Shown here one piece after another: positions 1-7,803 of a DNA stretch of 64,000 bases. The notes beneath the pieces were generated by a model. That model was given only the letters and a program-made list of their open reading frames with translations. It was not told the origin of the DNA and ran no database searches. The stretch's first letter is position 1. Each line of letters begins with the position of its first letter. The DNA is taken from positions 1,356,599-1,420,598 of the forward strand of contig MTMA02000006.1 in assembly GCA_002011075.2 (NCBI GenBank). Reading direction: 5' to 3'. A program made the translations under genes and the position numbers. The DNA is from Candidatus Scotarchaeum otlingeri (lineage in GTDB: Archaea; Thermoproteota; Nitrososphaeria; Geothermarchaeales; JDFR-13).

Positions 1-102
1 CTTCATGATGAAATAGGGCTTTATTACTGGATCTAGGGTTCTACGCTTATACCCAACGACCTTCTGTAGATATATGAATATCAATATATCCCGCATCTTC
101 AC
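1..102 (-). CDS. Partial hypothetical gene running off the left edge
   Basis: On the minus strand a frame stays open from a TGA near base 160 to the window edge. The first in-frame starts are GTG at 102 and ATG at 96 (KMRDILIFIYLQ...). No clear ribosome binding site precedes either start. The peptide is basic and ends, as far as visible, in VIKPYFIMK; I do not recognise it. The open frame continues upstream of any start codon, so this may be a gene that lost its 5' end, perhaps at the edge of the integrated element. It diverges from the integrase gene. Function unknown. Confidence 0.35.
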   Translation of the reverse strand, partial: MKMRDILIFIYLQKVVGYKRRTLDPVIKPYFIMK

Positions 103-115
103 AAAATAGAGGAAC

Positions 116-238
116 CTTATCGTAATGGGGTTATTAGAGGGGGTATAGAAAAGTCAAGTAGTTACTTTAAGCCTCGTACTAATGCTTTAATATTAAGGAA
201 AAGTTGTGGATAAGTGGCTAATGCCTTATTACGATAAG
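116..238. repeat. Inverted repeat upstream of the integrase gene
   Basis: CTTATCGTAAT at 116-126 and its exact reverse complement ATTACGATAAG at 228-238 form an 11-bp inverted repeat about 100 bp apart. Both arms are preceded, on the strand reading ATTACGATAAG, by CTAAT and a short C/T-rich stretch. The repeat lies between the left-edge partial gene and the integrase. It could be a recombinase-binding site, a terminus or an iteron pair; nothing seen decides which. Confidence 0.55.
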
Positions 239-279
239 CACCACTAATCGCAATCTCTTTTTTAGAGGGGCAAACACAA

Positions 280-1308
280 TTGAGCAGTCAAATAACTCTC
301 ACAGAAGAGGAGAAAAAGTGGTTAATGAACCAGTTAGAAATTATAAAGAAGATCCATCCAAATCAGTATAAAAGGATAATGAAAACCATAGCAACATTGA
401 AAAACAAAAATCTCCATGTGGCAAGGATATTTACTAAAAACCTAATCCCAATAATCGGCTTCATATCAAGATTTCACCAAAGAAGAAATACCAGTAAGAG
501 TTACCTCAATGTATTAGTCATCTTTAACAGCTACATAACGGTAACCTTCAAGAAGCACATAATGGAGATTGGAAATAGAGAGCTAGAGGCATATTTTAAC
601 TATGCAAAGGAGAAATACTCAAATAACACATTAGTTCTTCATAGAGATGTCTTAAGGGCATTCTATAGATATAATGATAAGGTAGAGATGGCAAAAAAGG
701 TAGGTCAATGGAAATTCATAAAAGAACATAAGTTCAAGGTGGACTTAACCTATGAAGAAATAATGAGAATTTTAGAGAATGTCGATGATGCGAGAGTCAG
801 ACTTGCAGTATTATTCATAGCTTTCAGCGGAATGCGGCCATCGGAGGCGCTTGGGATATGCTGGGGAGACATCGAGGAAACAGAAGATATGGCATTAGCC
901 AATATAAAATATAGACCAAGCATAAAGTATGGAGCAAAAGGGAAAAGCGGAGAGAGAACAGTGCCCATTAGTAAAGAAGCCATCATAGTACTCTCATATT
1001 TAAAACAGAAATACATCGAAAAATATCATACCTTACCATCTCAGGGCCAGAGAATTATAGATCTAAGCTATACAATGCTGAGAAAGAAATTCCTAAGGGC
1101 CGTGAATAGAGCTGGAATAAAGAATAAGCAGTATCCCATAACACTACACAAACTAAGACACTTCTTTGGACATTATTGGATGGATAAAGTTAGAGATATA
1201 GTTAAACTTAAGGAGATAATGGGGCACAGCGATATAAAAACAACACTGATCTATACGAAACCAACCAAGGAAGAAATAATACAAAAATATAAAGAATTAA
1301 ACGGATAA
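280..1308 (+). CDS. Tyrosine recombinase/integrase
   Basis: Site-specific DNA recombinase of the tyrosine integrase (XerD/SSV-like) family, which cuts and rejoins DNA through a 3'-phosphotyrosine. The 342 residues have an N-terminal helical DNA-binding half (about 1-150) and a C-terminal catalytic half. The catalytic set is visible: Arg186 in SGMRPSEA, His290 and Arg293 in LHKLRHF, His316 in MGHSDIKTT and the nucleophile Tyr325 in LIYTKP. The start is TTG, inferred from frame and length. It is the clearest mark that the first 12 kb is an integrated element and probably directs integration and excision. A diverged copy of its last 22 codons lies at 2491-2562. The gene is intact, so any attachment site does not split it. 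Confidence 0.93.
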   Translation: MSSQITLTEEEKKWLMNQLEIIKKIHPNQYKRIMKTIATLKNKNLHVARIFTKNLIPIIGFISRFHQRRNTSKSYLNVLVIFNSYITVTFKKHIMEIGNRELEAYFNYAKEKYSNNTLVLHRDVLRAFYRYNDKVEMAKKVGQWKFIKEHKFKVDLTYEEIMRILENVDDARVRLAVLFIAFSGMRPSEALGICWGDIEETEDMALANIKYRPSIKYGAKGKSGERTVPISKEAIIVLSYLKQKYIEKYHTLPSQGQRIIDLSYTMLRKKFLRAVNRAGIKNKQYPITLHKLRHFFGHYWMDKVRDIVKLKEIMGHSDIKTTLIYTKPTKEEIIQKYKELNG

Positions 1309-1311
1309 CTC

Positions 1312-1914
1312 CTATTTTCTCTCCTTAATTTTTACTACAATATATGAAATTATAGCCGATATAAGAGTTATTGTTAAACCTAGTCTAATTATGAAATTAA
1401 GATTAGTTAGATTTATTATGTTCTCGATTTGTGAGTTAAGATAATTAATTGAAATACTGGTGCTTTCCATAAACCTCTTGAATTCTCTTTCTTCACCCGC
1501 TTGCAATAGGGTAACTCTAAGAAGATCTATTTTCTCGTGATCAACAACCATAAAAGCATATCTATCTGTTACAGGTACCTTATATTCAAAATCGATTTCT
1601 TGTTGATATTCCTTAAAAATTAGTGCTAAACCAATCTGAGGAGACGCACCATATACATAAGATTCTGCATAAACAATAAATGCATCATATTGAAATAGGT
1701 AAAAATCTCCACCTTGGCCAGTCTGCTTTACATAGACATTAATGGTATCATTTTGATAAAGCTGAATAACCCAATAATTAAACTTGCCAGTTTTGACAAA
1801 GTCCTTAACCTCGAACAATACTTTAGGATATCGGTTTTCTGAGTTAATATGTAGTGTCATAGGGATTGTAAGAAGAAAGGCTACTAATATTATTAGAATC
1901 GTTTGATATTTCAT
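1312..1914 (-). CDS. Signal-anchored surface protein with C-terminal membrane helix
   Basis: Unrecognised 200-residue protein. It has an N-terminal hydrophobic signal (about residues 4-20), a beta-rich ectodomain (about 30-135), a helical stretch (about 140-165) and a single C-terminal membrane helix (about 172-193) ending in the basic tail KIKERK. This order (signal, beta-sandwich, helix, anchor, short basic tail) resembles that of p24/GOLD-domain proteins, but I see no diagnostic motif and do not claim homology. It converges on the integrase, three bases from its stop codon. With the next gene it forms a ~1.2-kb block between the integrase and the integrase remnant. Confidence 0.7.
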   Translation of the reverse strand: MKYQTILIILVAFLLTIPMTLHINSENRYPKVLFEVKDFVKTGKFNYWVIQLYQNDTINVYVKQTGQGGDFYLFQYDAFIVYAESYVYGASPQIGLALIFKEYQQEIDFEYKVPVTDRYAFMVVDHEKIDLLRVTLLQAGEEREFKRFMESTSISINYLNSQIENIINLTNLNFIIRLGLTITLISAIISYIVVKIKERK

Positions 1915-2028
1915 AAAAAATTATTAGTATAATGATTTCTAATAAATGTATAAAAAACAGATAATGATAGCGAAAATTCAAATATCGTTTATTATTAGAA
2001 AATTACTTTTATTATTCAATGTATAGCG

Positions 2029-2478
2029 TTGAGGGATCGCATATTGAACATAAGCGTTATCATCCAGATAATAGGATTATTATTTGATGTAATAGCAGGT
2101 GCTTTTTTTGTATTTGAGTTACTAGATGAAGCCATATCCTCAATTTCTCAATACCACAAGAATTTGGATTCAGGCCTCAAGAATCTTTTTGGAAAAAAAG
2201 AAATATTTAAGGGAGATAAAGGATTTAAAGAACTACTAGAAGTCTTAAATTTATCTCATAAGAAATGTAGAAAAATAGAAATTAGAGAAAAAATCATATA
2301 TGCATCATGCTCGATAACAACAAATGAAATTATATATTTTAGTATTACTACCGAGGAATTGCTAAGAAAACAGGTTAAAGAAATTTTTGAAAAAAAAAGG
2401 CATCAGTATGGGTTTATGATACTTTTAATAGGATTTATATTACAAGTGATCGGGATGCTTCTATTCTTAATGGCTTAA
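2029..2478 (+). CDS. Small protein with two membrane helices
   Basis: Unrecognised 149-residue protein starting at TTG. It has one hydrophobic helix near residues 7-30 and another near 125-147, with a Lys-rich soluble middle of about 95 residues (GKKEIFKGDKGFKE, HKKCRKIEI). Both ends would be membrane-embedded and the charged loop exposed. It is very AT-rich and sits in the accessory region just upstream of the integrase remnant. No enzyme motif is visible. Confidence 0.6.
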   Translation: MRDRILNISVIIQIIGLLFDVIAGAFFVFELLDEAISSISQYHKNLDSGLKNLFGKKEIFKGDKGFKELLEVLNLSHKKCRKIEIREKIIYASCSITTNEIIYFSITTEELLRKQVKEIFEKKRHQYGFMILLIGFILQVIGMLLFLMA

Positions 2479-2490
2479 TTCTCTATTCAA

Positions 2491-2562
2491 ATGACGGTGA
2501 TCTACGCCAAACCCACAGAAGAAGAAATAATACAGAAATATAAAGAGCTTGATAATTACTGA
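2491..2562 (+). pseudogene. Remnant of an integrase gene 3' end
   Basis: Twenty-three codons reading MTVIYAKPTEEEIIQKYKEL... and then a stop match the last codons of the integrase at 280-1308 (TTLIYTKPTKEEIIQKYKEL). By eye the DNA is about four fifths identical over 54 bases, with changes mostly at third positions. The copy starts at the Thr just before the catalytic Tyr and includes that Tyr. This is a fragment of a related but distinct integrase gene, so either an older integrase was replaced or cargo was inserted at the gene's 3' end. Confidence 0.8.
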
Positions 2563-2893
2563 TTTTTGGGAGCATAGATTGCCTAGTCTAGAGCATGGGT
2601 TAAGTAGGGCAATAGTAGAGACGATTCAAGGTTTTGTTATTATAACATTTTTGAATGCGATATTTACAGTATTTGATTATAATGTTGGAATTCTCTATTT
2701 AATCATACGAGTCATAGCTATAGGTGGCGTACTGGAATTGCTTAATAAAATGAAATATTGGTCATCAACATACCTAACGGGGTACATATTTGGTCTAGCC
2801 CTCTTATATCTTATAAATATGATAGATTTTACGGAATTCGTCGTTTTCCTGGCTGTCGGTGGTCTATATTTGCTCCGAAGATACTCCAAATAA
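2549..2893 (+). CDS. Small multi-pass membrane protein
   Basis: Unrecognised 114-residue, strongly hydrophobic protein with about four membrane helices after a short polar start containing WEHRLPSLEHG. Its proposed TTG start lies inside the 3' end of the integrase remnant, overlapping it by 14 bases. This suggests that the gene once followed an integrase directly. Its 3' end abuts, tail to tail, the end of the leftward coiled-coil gene. No function can be assigned. Confidence 0.6.
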   Translation: MIITDFWEHRLPSLEHGLSRAIVETIQGFVIITFLNAIFTVFDYNVGILYLIIRVIAIGGVLELLNKMKYWSSTYLTGYIFGLALLYLINMIDFTEFVVFLAVGGLYLLRRYSK

Positions 2894-3538
2894 TTATTTT
2901 GATAATGGCATTCCGCTTTCTATTGCTATTATTTTTGCCATCAGGTCATTTAGTATTTGTTCGGCGAGGTCTCTTCTTCTTTGGAGTGATGATATTATGT
3001 AGTTGTTTGCGTCTCCAGCTAGTTTTATGAGTTCTGTGCTGAAGTGTCTTATCTCGAATTCTAGCCTACCCTTGTCTTCTGGCGAGTCTTGAAATGATAT
3101 TAGGGCTCTATGCCTCTCGTATTCGTAATAGATCTCCCCTAGCTTGTCGAGGATTCTATATGCATATTCTAGGCTTGGTGTTAGATTGACTTTTTCCGGA
3201 GGCTTTACAGTAGGCTTTCGTTGTACTGGAAATAGCCTTCGCAATAGGCTCTTTTTATCCGAGTTCTCCTCCAGTTTTACTGTTTTGGTTGGTAATAGGG
3301 AATATTGTTCCCTTAGGCTATATATCATTTGCTCGATATCAATCATGTACCTTATTAGGCTGTCAAATCTACTCTGGAGATCAAAAAGCCGTCTCTTGAA
3401 TTGATTGGGATATTCAAATAAGTCTGGGCTCGACACAAAGTCTACGAATCTACTTATCTCTTTCTGCGTCTCATCAATAGCCTTATCGACTAAATGGATC
3501 TTACCTCGTATATCATCGAAATAGTCTTCTAGGCTCAT
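2894..3538 (-). CDS. Coiled-coil protein, last gene of the membrane operon
   Basis: Unrecognised 214-residue protein that is almost entirely helical. Charged heptad-like stretches lie at about 1-100 and 130-205, separated by a basic, Pro-rich linker (RRLFPVQRKPTVKPPEK). There is no signal peptide or membrane helix, so it is probably cytoplasmic. It overlaps the preceding small gene by 4 bases, implying coupled translation. Being last in an operon with two membrane proteins, it may act as a cytoplasmic partner of that membrane complex; this is inference from order only. Confidence 0.7.
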   Translation of the reverse strand: MSLEDYFDDIRGKIHLVDKAIDETQKEISRFVDFVSSPDLFEYPNQFKRRLFDLQSRFDSLIRYMIDIEQMIYSLREQYSLLPTKTVKLEENSDKKSLLRRLFPVQRKPTVKPPEKVNLTPSLEYAYRILDKLGEIYYEYERHRALISFQDSPEDKGRLEFEIRHFSTELIKLAGDANNYIISSLQRRRDLAEQILNDLMAKIIAIESGMPLSK

Positions 3539-3792
3539 TTATACCCACCTATTCTAGATTCTATTTCAGCCAATATCTCTCTCAGCTGGGAATCACTTAG
3601 GATAGGAAGTATCTCCTTCACCAATCTCATTAACTCCTCTACGGTAAATCTAGGGTGTCCTTCCCCCTTAACCCTCTTTTTGTCTCGCATAACATGATGT
3701 TTACCGTCGAAAAAATAGTGCCTCTCAACAACTAGGTAGATCTTATATTTATTGTCATGAGCCTTCTCAAGCCTGAATCTATAGGAGATCAC
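3535..3792 (-). CDS. Small basic hypothetical protein
   Basis: Unrecognised 85-residue protein. The N-terminal half is rich in beta-strand and basic residues (YRFRLEKAHDNKYKIYLV, RDKKRVKGEGH) and the C-terminal half is a predicted helix pair (FTVEELMRLVKEILPILSD). It overlaps both neighbours at start and stop, so it belongs to the coupled operon running from about 6.1 to 2.9 kb. The basic strand-rich half might bind nucleic acid, but no known motif is seen. Confidence 0.7.
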   Translation of the reverse strand: MISYRFRLEKAHDNKYKIYLVVERHYFFDGKHHVMRDKKRVKGEGHPRFTVEELMRLVKEILPILSDSQLREILAEIESRIGGYK

Positions 3793-4832
3793 TATTTTTC
3801 ACCAAAGAAAAGGTAGAAGATGAAAGCACCGAAAATGCTACCCACAAATACGCTAACAGCGATGTCAAGGCCAAGGATGCCGGGTAATAATGTCATGCCC
3901 AGAGCTTCCCCAAAAAGTATGCTCATAAGCATCTCCATATACTTAGCCTGAATAGGTCTAGCCTTAGCAATCTTAGCCTCTTCCTCCGTCGGCCCCCATA
4001 TAGATTTGGCTGACAAAGCGAGACGGGCATTGTCAAGCTCCTTACTCAGCCGAGCCAACTCCTTTTGTTGCTCCTTGGCCCTATCTCTTAATGCCTTTAT
4101 TTCCCGTTTTAATGCTCTATTTTCAACAGTTAGTTTTAATGCCGATGTAATTGTAGATCCAAGGTATCCTAATGCATTTACCGCATCATCAGTCAATTGA
4201 TATAGTTTAGCCTTGTAATCCTCTTCATCAGGATCTAATATGGGCATGAAGATGTGAACCCGTAGTTTTCCTAACCCTTTTGCTCTAACCGGTTTTGGAA
4301 GGTCGTATCTAACTCCCCATATAGCCATCCGCCTGATAAAGCTTAGGAATGCCCATTCAAAACTGACAAGCTTACTCGGTACAGCATATTCCTCAATAGG
4401 CTTCTTTGCCCCAACAACTATCCATATATGTTTGATAAAGTCCCTCCGTGTACCTAAAACCTGGATATAATCAGTTATATCTTCCCCCTTTATCATACTC
4501 TCCAATGTAGATTTTAATTTTCCGAGTGTCCGCTTAGCAACTTCATTTGGGGTAGTTTCTATCTCCTTAGAGATGTTGCTATGAGCAAGCTTTAGAAATT
4601 CAGTTAATGTATATGGATTAAACACCGAATCAGTTATATCGACCATGAGACCTGCGAACCGCCTATAATAGCCTATTGGAAGATGCCCATAAAATAATAG
4701 GATCCCTATAATTCTGCCAGGAAACGCAGGTCTTTTATTAGCATATATCCACCATAAGAAGACTATAAGGGCTATAAGAGCTGTATATCCCACAACAGGA
4801 TATTGATTAAAGAGCAGATCCACTAGCTCCAT
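3792..4832 (-). CDS. Membrane protein with central coiled coil
   Basis: Unrecognised 346-residue protein. It has an N-terminal membrane helix (about 15-30), a soluble domain of about 200 residues, a long coiled coil (about 225-275, NRALKREIKALRDRAKEQQKE) and a hydrophobic C-terminal pair of helices (about 305-343). It lies directly after the signal-peptide protein with no gap and overlaps the following small gene. The layout suggests a membrane-bound assembly with a large cytoplasmic or pseudoperiplasmic coiled-coil part. No ATPase motif is present, so it is not an obvious secretion motor. Confidence 0.75.
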   Translation of the reverse strand: MELVDLLFNQYPVVGYTALIALIVFLWWIYANKRPAFPGRIIGILLFYGHLPIGYYRRFAGLMVDITDSVFNPYTLTEFLKLAHSNISKEIETTPNEVAKRTLGKLKSTLESMIKGEDITDYIQVLGTRRDFIKHIWIVVGAKKPIEEYAVPSKLVSFEWAFLSFIRRMAIWGVRYDLPKPVRAKGLGKLRVHIFMPILDPDEEDYKAKLYQLTDDAVNALGYLGSTITSALKLTVENRALKREIKALRDRAKEQQKELARLSKELDNARLALSAKSIWGPTEEEAKIAKARPIQAKYMEMLMSILFGEALGMTLLPGILGLDIAVSVFVGSIFGAFIFYLFFGEK

Positions 4833-5981
4833 TTAAATCAACCTCCTCAGAAACTCAAAAAACCAGTCAAAAATAGGGATGTCAAAGAAGAAGTGTAGCA
4901 AAATCGATATAGCCAACCCAGCCATAAAAACAACGAATACTATCGGCCAGATAGATCCACCGGCCTTCTTTCTCTTCCGCTTCTTAGGTTTCTCCAATTC
5001 AGCGGTTATAATAACTTCTTCCTTGGATCTATAGAGAGCTAACATACTTATTCCGATAACCACGAGAAAACTGGAAATTAGTATTAAACCTATCCATGTG
5101 TTTCCAAATAACCTATACATCTCGTTTGTAGTGGTAGTTAAAGCATCAGAGAAAGATGATAATAGGTTTGTAGTTGAATTCGAAGACTGATATACCGTTC
5201 TAGACAGATTCTTGAACTCCACATACAATTTAGTGTTTAACTGTGCAATCTCCTTAATAATATCATTCTTAAACTCCATTAGCAATTTTGTTTGAGCCGC
5301 AGCAACCTCCTCCGGAGTAGGATAGTGAGGCCCAACTATAGCCTCAACCGTTGCAAGTATCTTAAGATTCTTCGAGTAAAATGAAAACCCCTGGACAGTT
5401 TTCAGGAAAGCAGTTTTACTATAAGTTATTAGGCTTCCACTATACCAATCAAGCCTACGATAACTAACATCGATATCAATGATATAGATATCGCTTACAT
5501 TCGCCTCAAACTTGATAATATTATTCTTAACAATAAGCGTGTATTCGGTACCAGGCTTAAAGGTAACGACATTAGCAGAAACATTGTCAGCTTTCTCGAA
5601 AGTCAATATAAAGCCACCTGGAGTCCAGATAGTCAATCGTAAGGGCAAGGTGTAGGTCTCGATAGGCAAACCATACTTGGCAACGAAATTCACCACAGTA
5701 GTATGATTTAGATATATCGTCTTACTGTCATTCCAGACACCATAACTAACTATAATAGTATAAGTCTTATTACCTGGTAACTGAAATATCACCTGGCCAT
5801 TCTCATCAGTAACCCCGGATTCTACAAAAACATCATCCATAGATATATTGACAAGCACACCAGCAATAGGAGTACCATCGGAGAGAGTAACATTAATAAT
5901 CAAAGGAATAGTCTTCTCGGCAGAAACAGAAACAAACGAAACTAATAATAATAAAATAATGAGAATAGCTTTACATCTCAC
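4833..5981 (-). CDS. Secreted, membrane-anchored protein with Ig-like domain
   Basis: The 382-residue protein begins with a signal peptide (about residues 3-20). A domain of the carboxypeptidase-regulatory/Ig-like kind follows (about 25-95; DGTPIAGVLVNISM, VTDENGQVIFQLPGN), a type common in archaeal surface proteins. After it come a beta-rich region, a helical stretch (about 220-285), a membrane helix (about 292-314), a Lys/Arg-rich segment (KPKKRKRKKAGG) and a second hydrophobic C-terminal stretch. The GTG start overlaps the stop of the upstream AbrB-like gene (GTGA). It is probably the surface-exposed component of this operon. The role is unknown. Confidence 0.75.
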   Translation of the reverse strand: MRCKAILIILLLLVSFVSVSAEKTIPLIINVTLSDGTPIAGVLVNISMDDVFVESGVTDENGQVIFQLPGNKTYTIIVSYGVWNDSKTIYLNHTTVVNFVAKYGLPIETYTLPLRLTIWTPGGFILTFEKADNVSANVVTFKPGTEYTLIVKNNIIKFEANVSDIYIIDIDVSYRRLDWYSGSLITYSKTAFLKTVQGFSFYSKNLKILATVEAIVGPHYPTPEEVAAAQTKLLMEFKNDIIKEIAQLNTKLYVEFKNLSRTVYQSSNSTTNLLSSFSDALTTTTNEMYRLFGNTWIGLILISSFLVVIGISMLALYRSKEEVIITAELEKPKKRKRKKAGGSIWPIVFVVFMAGLAISILLHFFFDIPIFDWFFEFLRRLI

Positions 5982-6127
5982 TTCTCAACCACCTCAAGCC
6001 TAGAGATCTCCAAAGTAACAACAGAACCACATCTAATCCCATAAAGCTCCCTAAGCCACTTAGGAATAGTAACTCTACCCCTTCGATCCAACTTAACCGT
6101 CAAGGTAACTATACCCTCTTTACCCAC
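5978..6127 (-). CDS. AbrB/SpoVT-like small DNA-binding protein
   Basis: A 49-residue gene below the ORF-track cut-off. The sequence VKLDRRGRVTIPKWLRELYGI is a clear AbrB/SpoVT swapped-hairpin signature, a DNA-binding fold of archaeal regulators and antitoxins. GTG at 6127 has GGTGGG upstream; another in-frame GTG lies at 6136. The stop overlaps the GTG of the secreted-protein gene, so the regulator heads the operon and likely controls it. Codons are unusually rich in GTT, GGT and TTG compared with neighbours, as in the middle of the 8038-8985 gene, suggesting a different recent source. Confidence 0.85.
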   Translation of the reverse strand: MGKEGIVTLTVKLDRRGRVTIPKWLRELYGIRCGSVVTLEISRLEVVEK

Positions 6128-6212
6128 AAAACCCACCAAAAAATAGAGAAGCCAATCGAACTCAATCTTACAATAAACAACTTATTTAGCATATTTTCCA
6201 TCTTTGAAATAG

Positions 6213-6566
6213 ATGGAGAATTTCAATAAAAAATTGCAAAGATATACAGGTTATTTCATATCTGGACTGTTCATAGCTTTAATTCTTAATATCGCCCCAT
6301 CTCAAATCGAGATACTTGTAGCAGCTAAAATACTCAGTAATGAAATAAGTAAAATTTTAATTTTTATTAATCTTATTACTCCAATACTTATAGCGGTTTA
6401 CAAGGAAACATGGCTGTTGAAAGAACTCATATATAATATTGGTTATTGCGTTGGACTTATATTCTACTTTAAAAGTGGATTATTCTCTATCAGCCTAATT
6501 AATTGTATACTAATCATTTCATATTCATTATCAATAATAATACTTGTTATTAGAAAGTTCGGTTAG
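6213..6566 (+). CDS. Small multi-pass membrane protein
   Basis: Unrecognised 117-residue hydrophobic protein with three or four membrane helices and a short polar N-terminus (MENFNKKLQRYTG). It is the only rightward gene between two leftward operons, and its start faces that of the AbrB-headed operon. Its small size and setting resemble accessory membrane proteins of archaeal plasmids and viruses. No motif supports a specific role. Confidence 0.6.
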   Translation: MENFNKKLQRYTGYFISGLFIALILNIAPSQIEILVAAKILSNEISKILIFINLITPILIAVYKETWLLKELIYNIGYCVGLIFYFKSGLFSISLINCILIISYSLSIIILVIRKFG

Positions 6567-6578
6567 CAACTATATAAA

Positions 6579-7232
6579 TCATTCTAGAACGAGATGGTTA
6601 TCTCGCCATAGATTCCTCTTCTCCTCAAAGATAACTGGATAGATTGTTGCCACAAGTTGTTTCTCCTCTATAAATGCTGAAAGCTCTTTTAGATAATCTA
6701 AGTATATTTGAACACATAATTTCTTTATTCGATATAGGAGGAGAAATGCATTTTCCCATCGTGGCAATCTAATCCCAAGTTGATTCATAGCAACCTTGAA
6801 TAATGCGAGTACGAAACTCTCCATATCACCGTTGGACACCTTACTAACCTTCAGAAATTCTAGCCCTATTAATGTTGCCGTCTCAATCAACTCCTTATTA
6901 TAGGTATCAAGCAGATTAGCGATATAGATCACTTTTCTCTTAAAATACTTCTGTTTAGAGGAATCTCCAGGCTTTATCGAGAAATGATTATTTGGAGGCC
7001 CATTATGATTAAGACTGTATTCACAATTACTAATATTATTAGGGGAAAAGTTATCCTCATATAACTTGTGAAGAACATGTAACACTTTGTTAGGAAATCT
7101 AGGCTTTCTCTTACCTTTAGCCCAATAATAGACAGCCATGTGGGAACAGCCTAGGATTCTACCCAGCTCTCTATAGCTAAATCCAATCTTATTTAATTTG
7201 AAGATGATTTCGCCGACCTCATCCGTAAACAT
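6579..7232 (-). CDS. HTH protein, end of the long leftward operon
   Basis: The 217-residue protein has an N-terminal helix-turn-helix (about residues 8-45; YRELGRILGCSHMAVYYWAKGKRKPRF) like those of regulators and recombination-directionality factors. A polar Asn/Ser linker follows, then a helical C-terminal half (about 90-215) with no known domain. It is the last gene of the leftward series that starts at 11.58 kb. It probably binds element DNA; whether it represses or takes part in replication or excision cannot be told. Confidence 0.75.
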   Translation of the reverse strand: MFTDEVGEIIFKLNKIGFSYRELGRILGCSHMAVYYWAKGKRKPRFPNKVLHVLHKLYEDNFSPNNISNCEYSLNHNGPPNNHFSIKPGDSSKQKYFKRKVIYIANLLDTYNKELIETATLIGLEFLKVSKVSNGDMESFVLALFKVAMNQLGIRLPRWENAFLLLYRIKKLCVQIYLDYLKELSAFIEEKQLVATIYPVIFEEKRNLWRDNHLVLE

Positions 7233-7289
7233 TATTGTTTACACCAATAAATAGATAGATGAGTAGGTAACTATCTTACAATTTCTATC

Positions 7290-7367
7290 CTAACCCCCCT
7301 CATATAACCCTAGTAGACGCTTATGATACCTATCCCATATCGCTACCCACAAAAAATTTAGAATCAT
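7290..7367 (-). CDS. Possible 25-residue microprotein
   Basis: A 25-codon frame (MILNFLWVAIWDRYHKRLL...) whose ATG overlaps the stop of the upstream small Cys protein as ATGA. Such stop-start overlaps are the rule in this operon, which supports translation. The N-terminal half is hydrophobic. It is too short for a family call and could be a chance frame. Confidence 0.3.
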   Translation of the reverse strand: MILNFLWVAIWDRYHKRLLGLYEGG

Positions 7368-7510
7368 AAAGTTACACCTCCTTCTTCTATGACATGCTTA
7401 ACAATAGATCTATACTCCTCGGCCCAACGGCAATAAACCGTATCAACTAGATCCAGATAATAAGGGCACTCCGGGTTACAATCGATACAGAAACCAACTC
7501 TAACCTTCAT
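7364..7510 (-). CDS. Small Cys-containing protein
   Basis: A 48-codon gene missed by the ORF track: MKVRVGFCIDCNPECPYYLDL... has a C-x2-C-x3-C pattern that could hold a metal, followed by a helix (YCRWAEEYRSIVKHVIEE). The ATG is preceded by GAGGTGG. It lies in the long leftward operon between the 88-residue gene and the HTH gene. Several other products of this operon also carry Cys pairs. Function unknown. Confidence 0.6.
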   Translation of the reverse strand: MKVRVGFCIDCNPECPYYLDLVDTVYCRWAEEYRSIVKHVIEEGGVTL

Positions 7511-7536
7511 GCTCCACCTCTTCAATCCTCATAATC

Positions 7537-7803
7537 TTAATGGATACGCTCCCCCAGAAGAAACAACTTATAATCATATTCCTCACGGACAACCTCCATA
7601 AACTTCCAAAACATTTTCACAAGATTATCCTCTGACTTGTTCTTAGCAAAAGGCCATATCCTATCTAGAAAATAATTCATATGAAGCCTCACAAGTCTTA
7701 GAATATAGAGATATCTCTCTTTACCTAATGAGGGGCCATATCGAAAATTAGTATAGCCATATCTAATGATTCTCTTGATTAAACCTTCACTCATTTTGCA
7801 CAC
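7537..7803 (-). CDS. Small basic helical protein
   Basis: Unrecognised 88-residue basic protein rich in Arg, Lys and Tyr (RIIRYGYTNFRYGPSLGKERYLY), predicted mostly helical in its second half. It overlaps the end of the zinc-finger gene upstream by 17 bases. The charge suggests nucleic-acid contact, but there is no motif. It is part of the long leftward operon. Confidence 0.65.
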   Translation of the reverse strand: MCKMSEGLIKRIIRYGYTNFRYGPSLGKERYLYILRLVRLHMNYFLDRIWPFAKNKSEDNLVKMFWKFMEVVREEYDYKLFLLGERIH

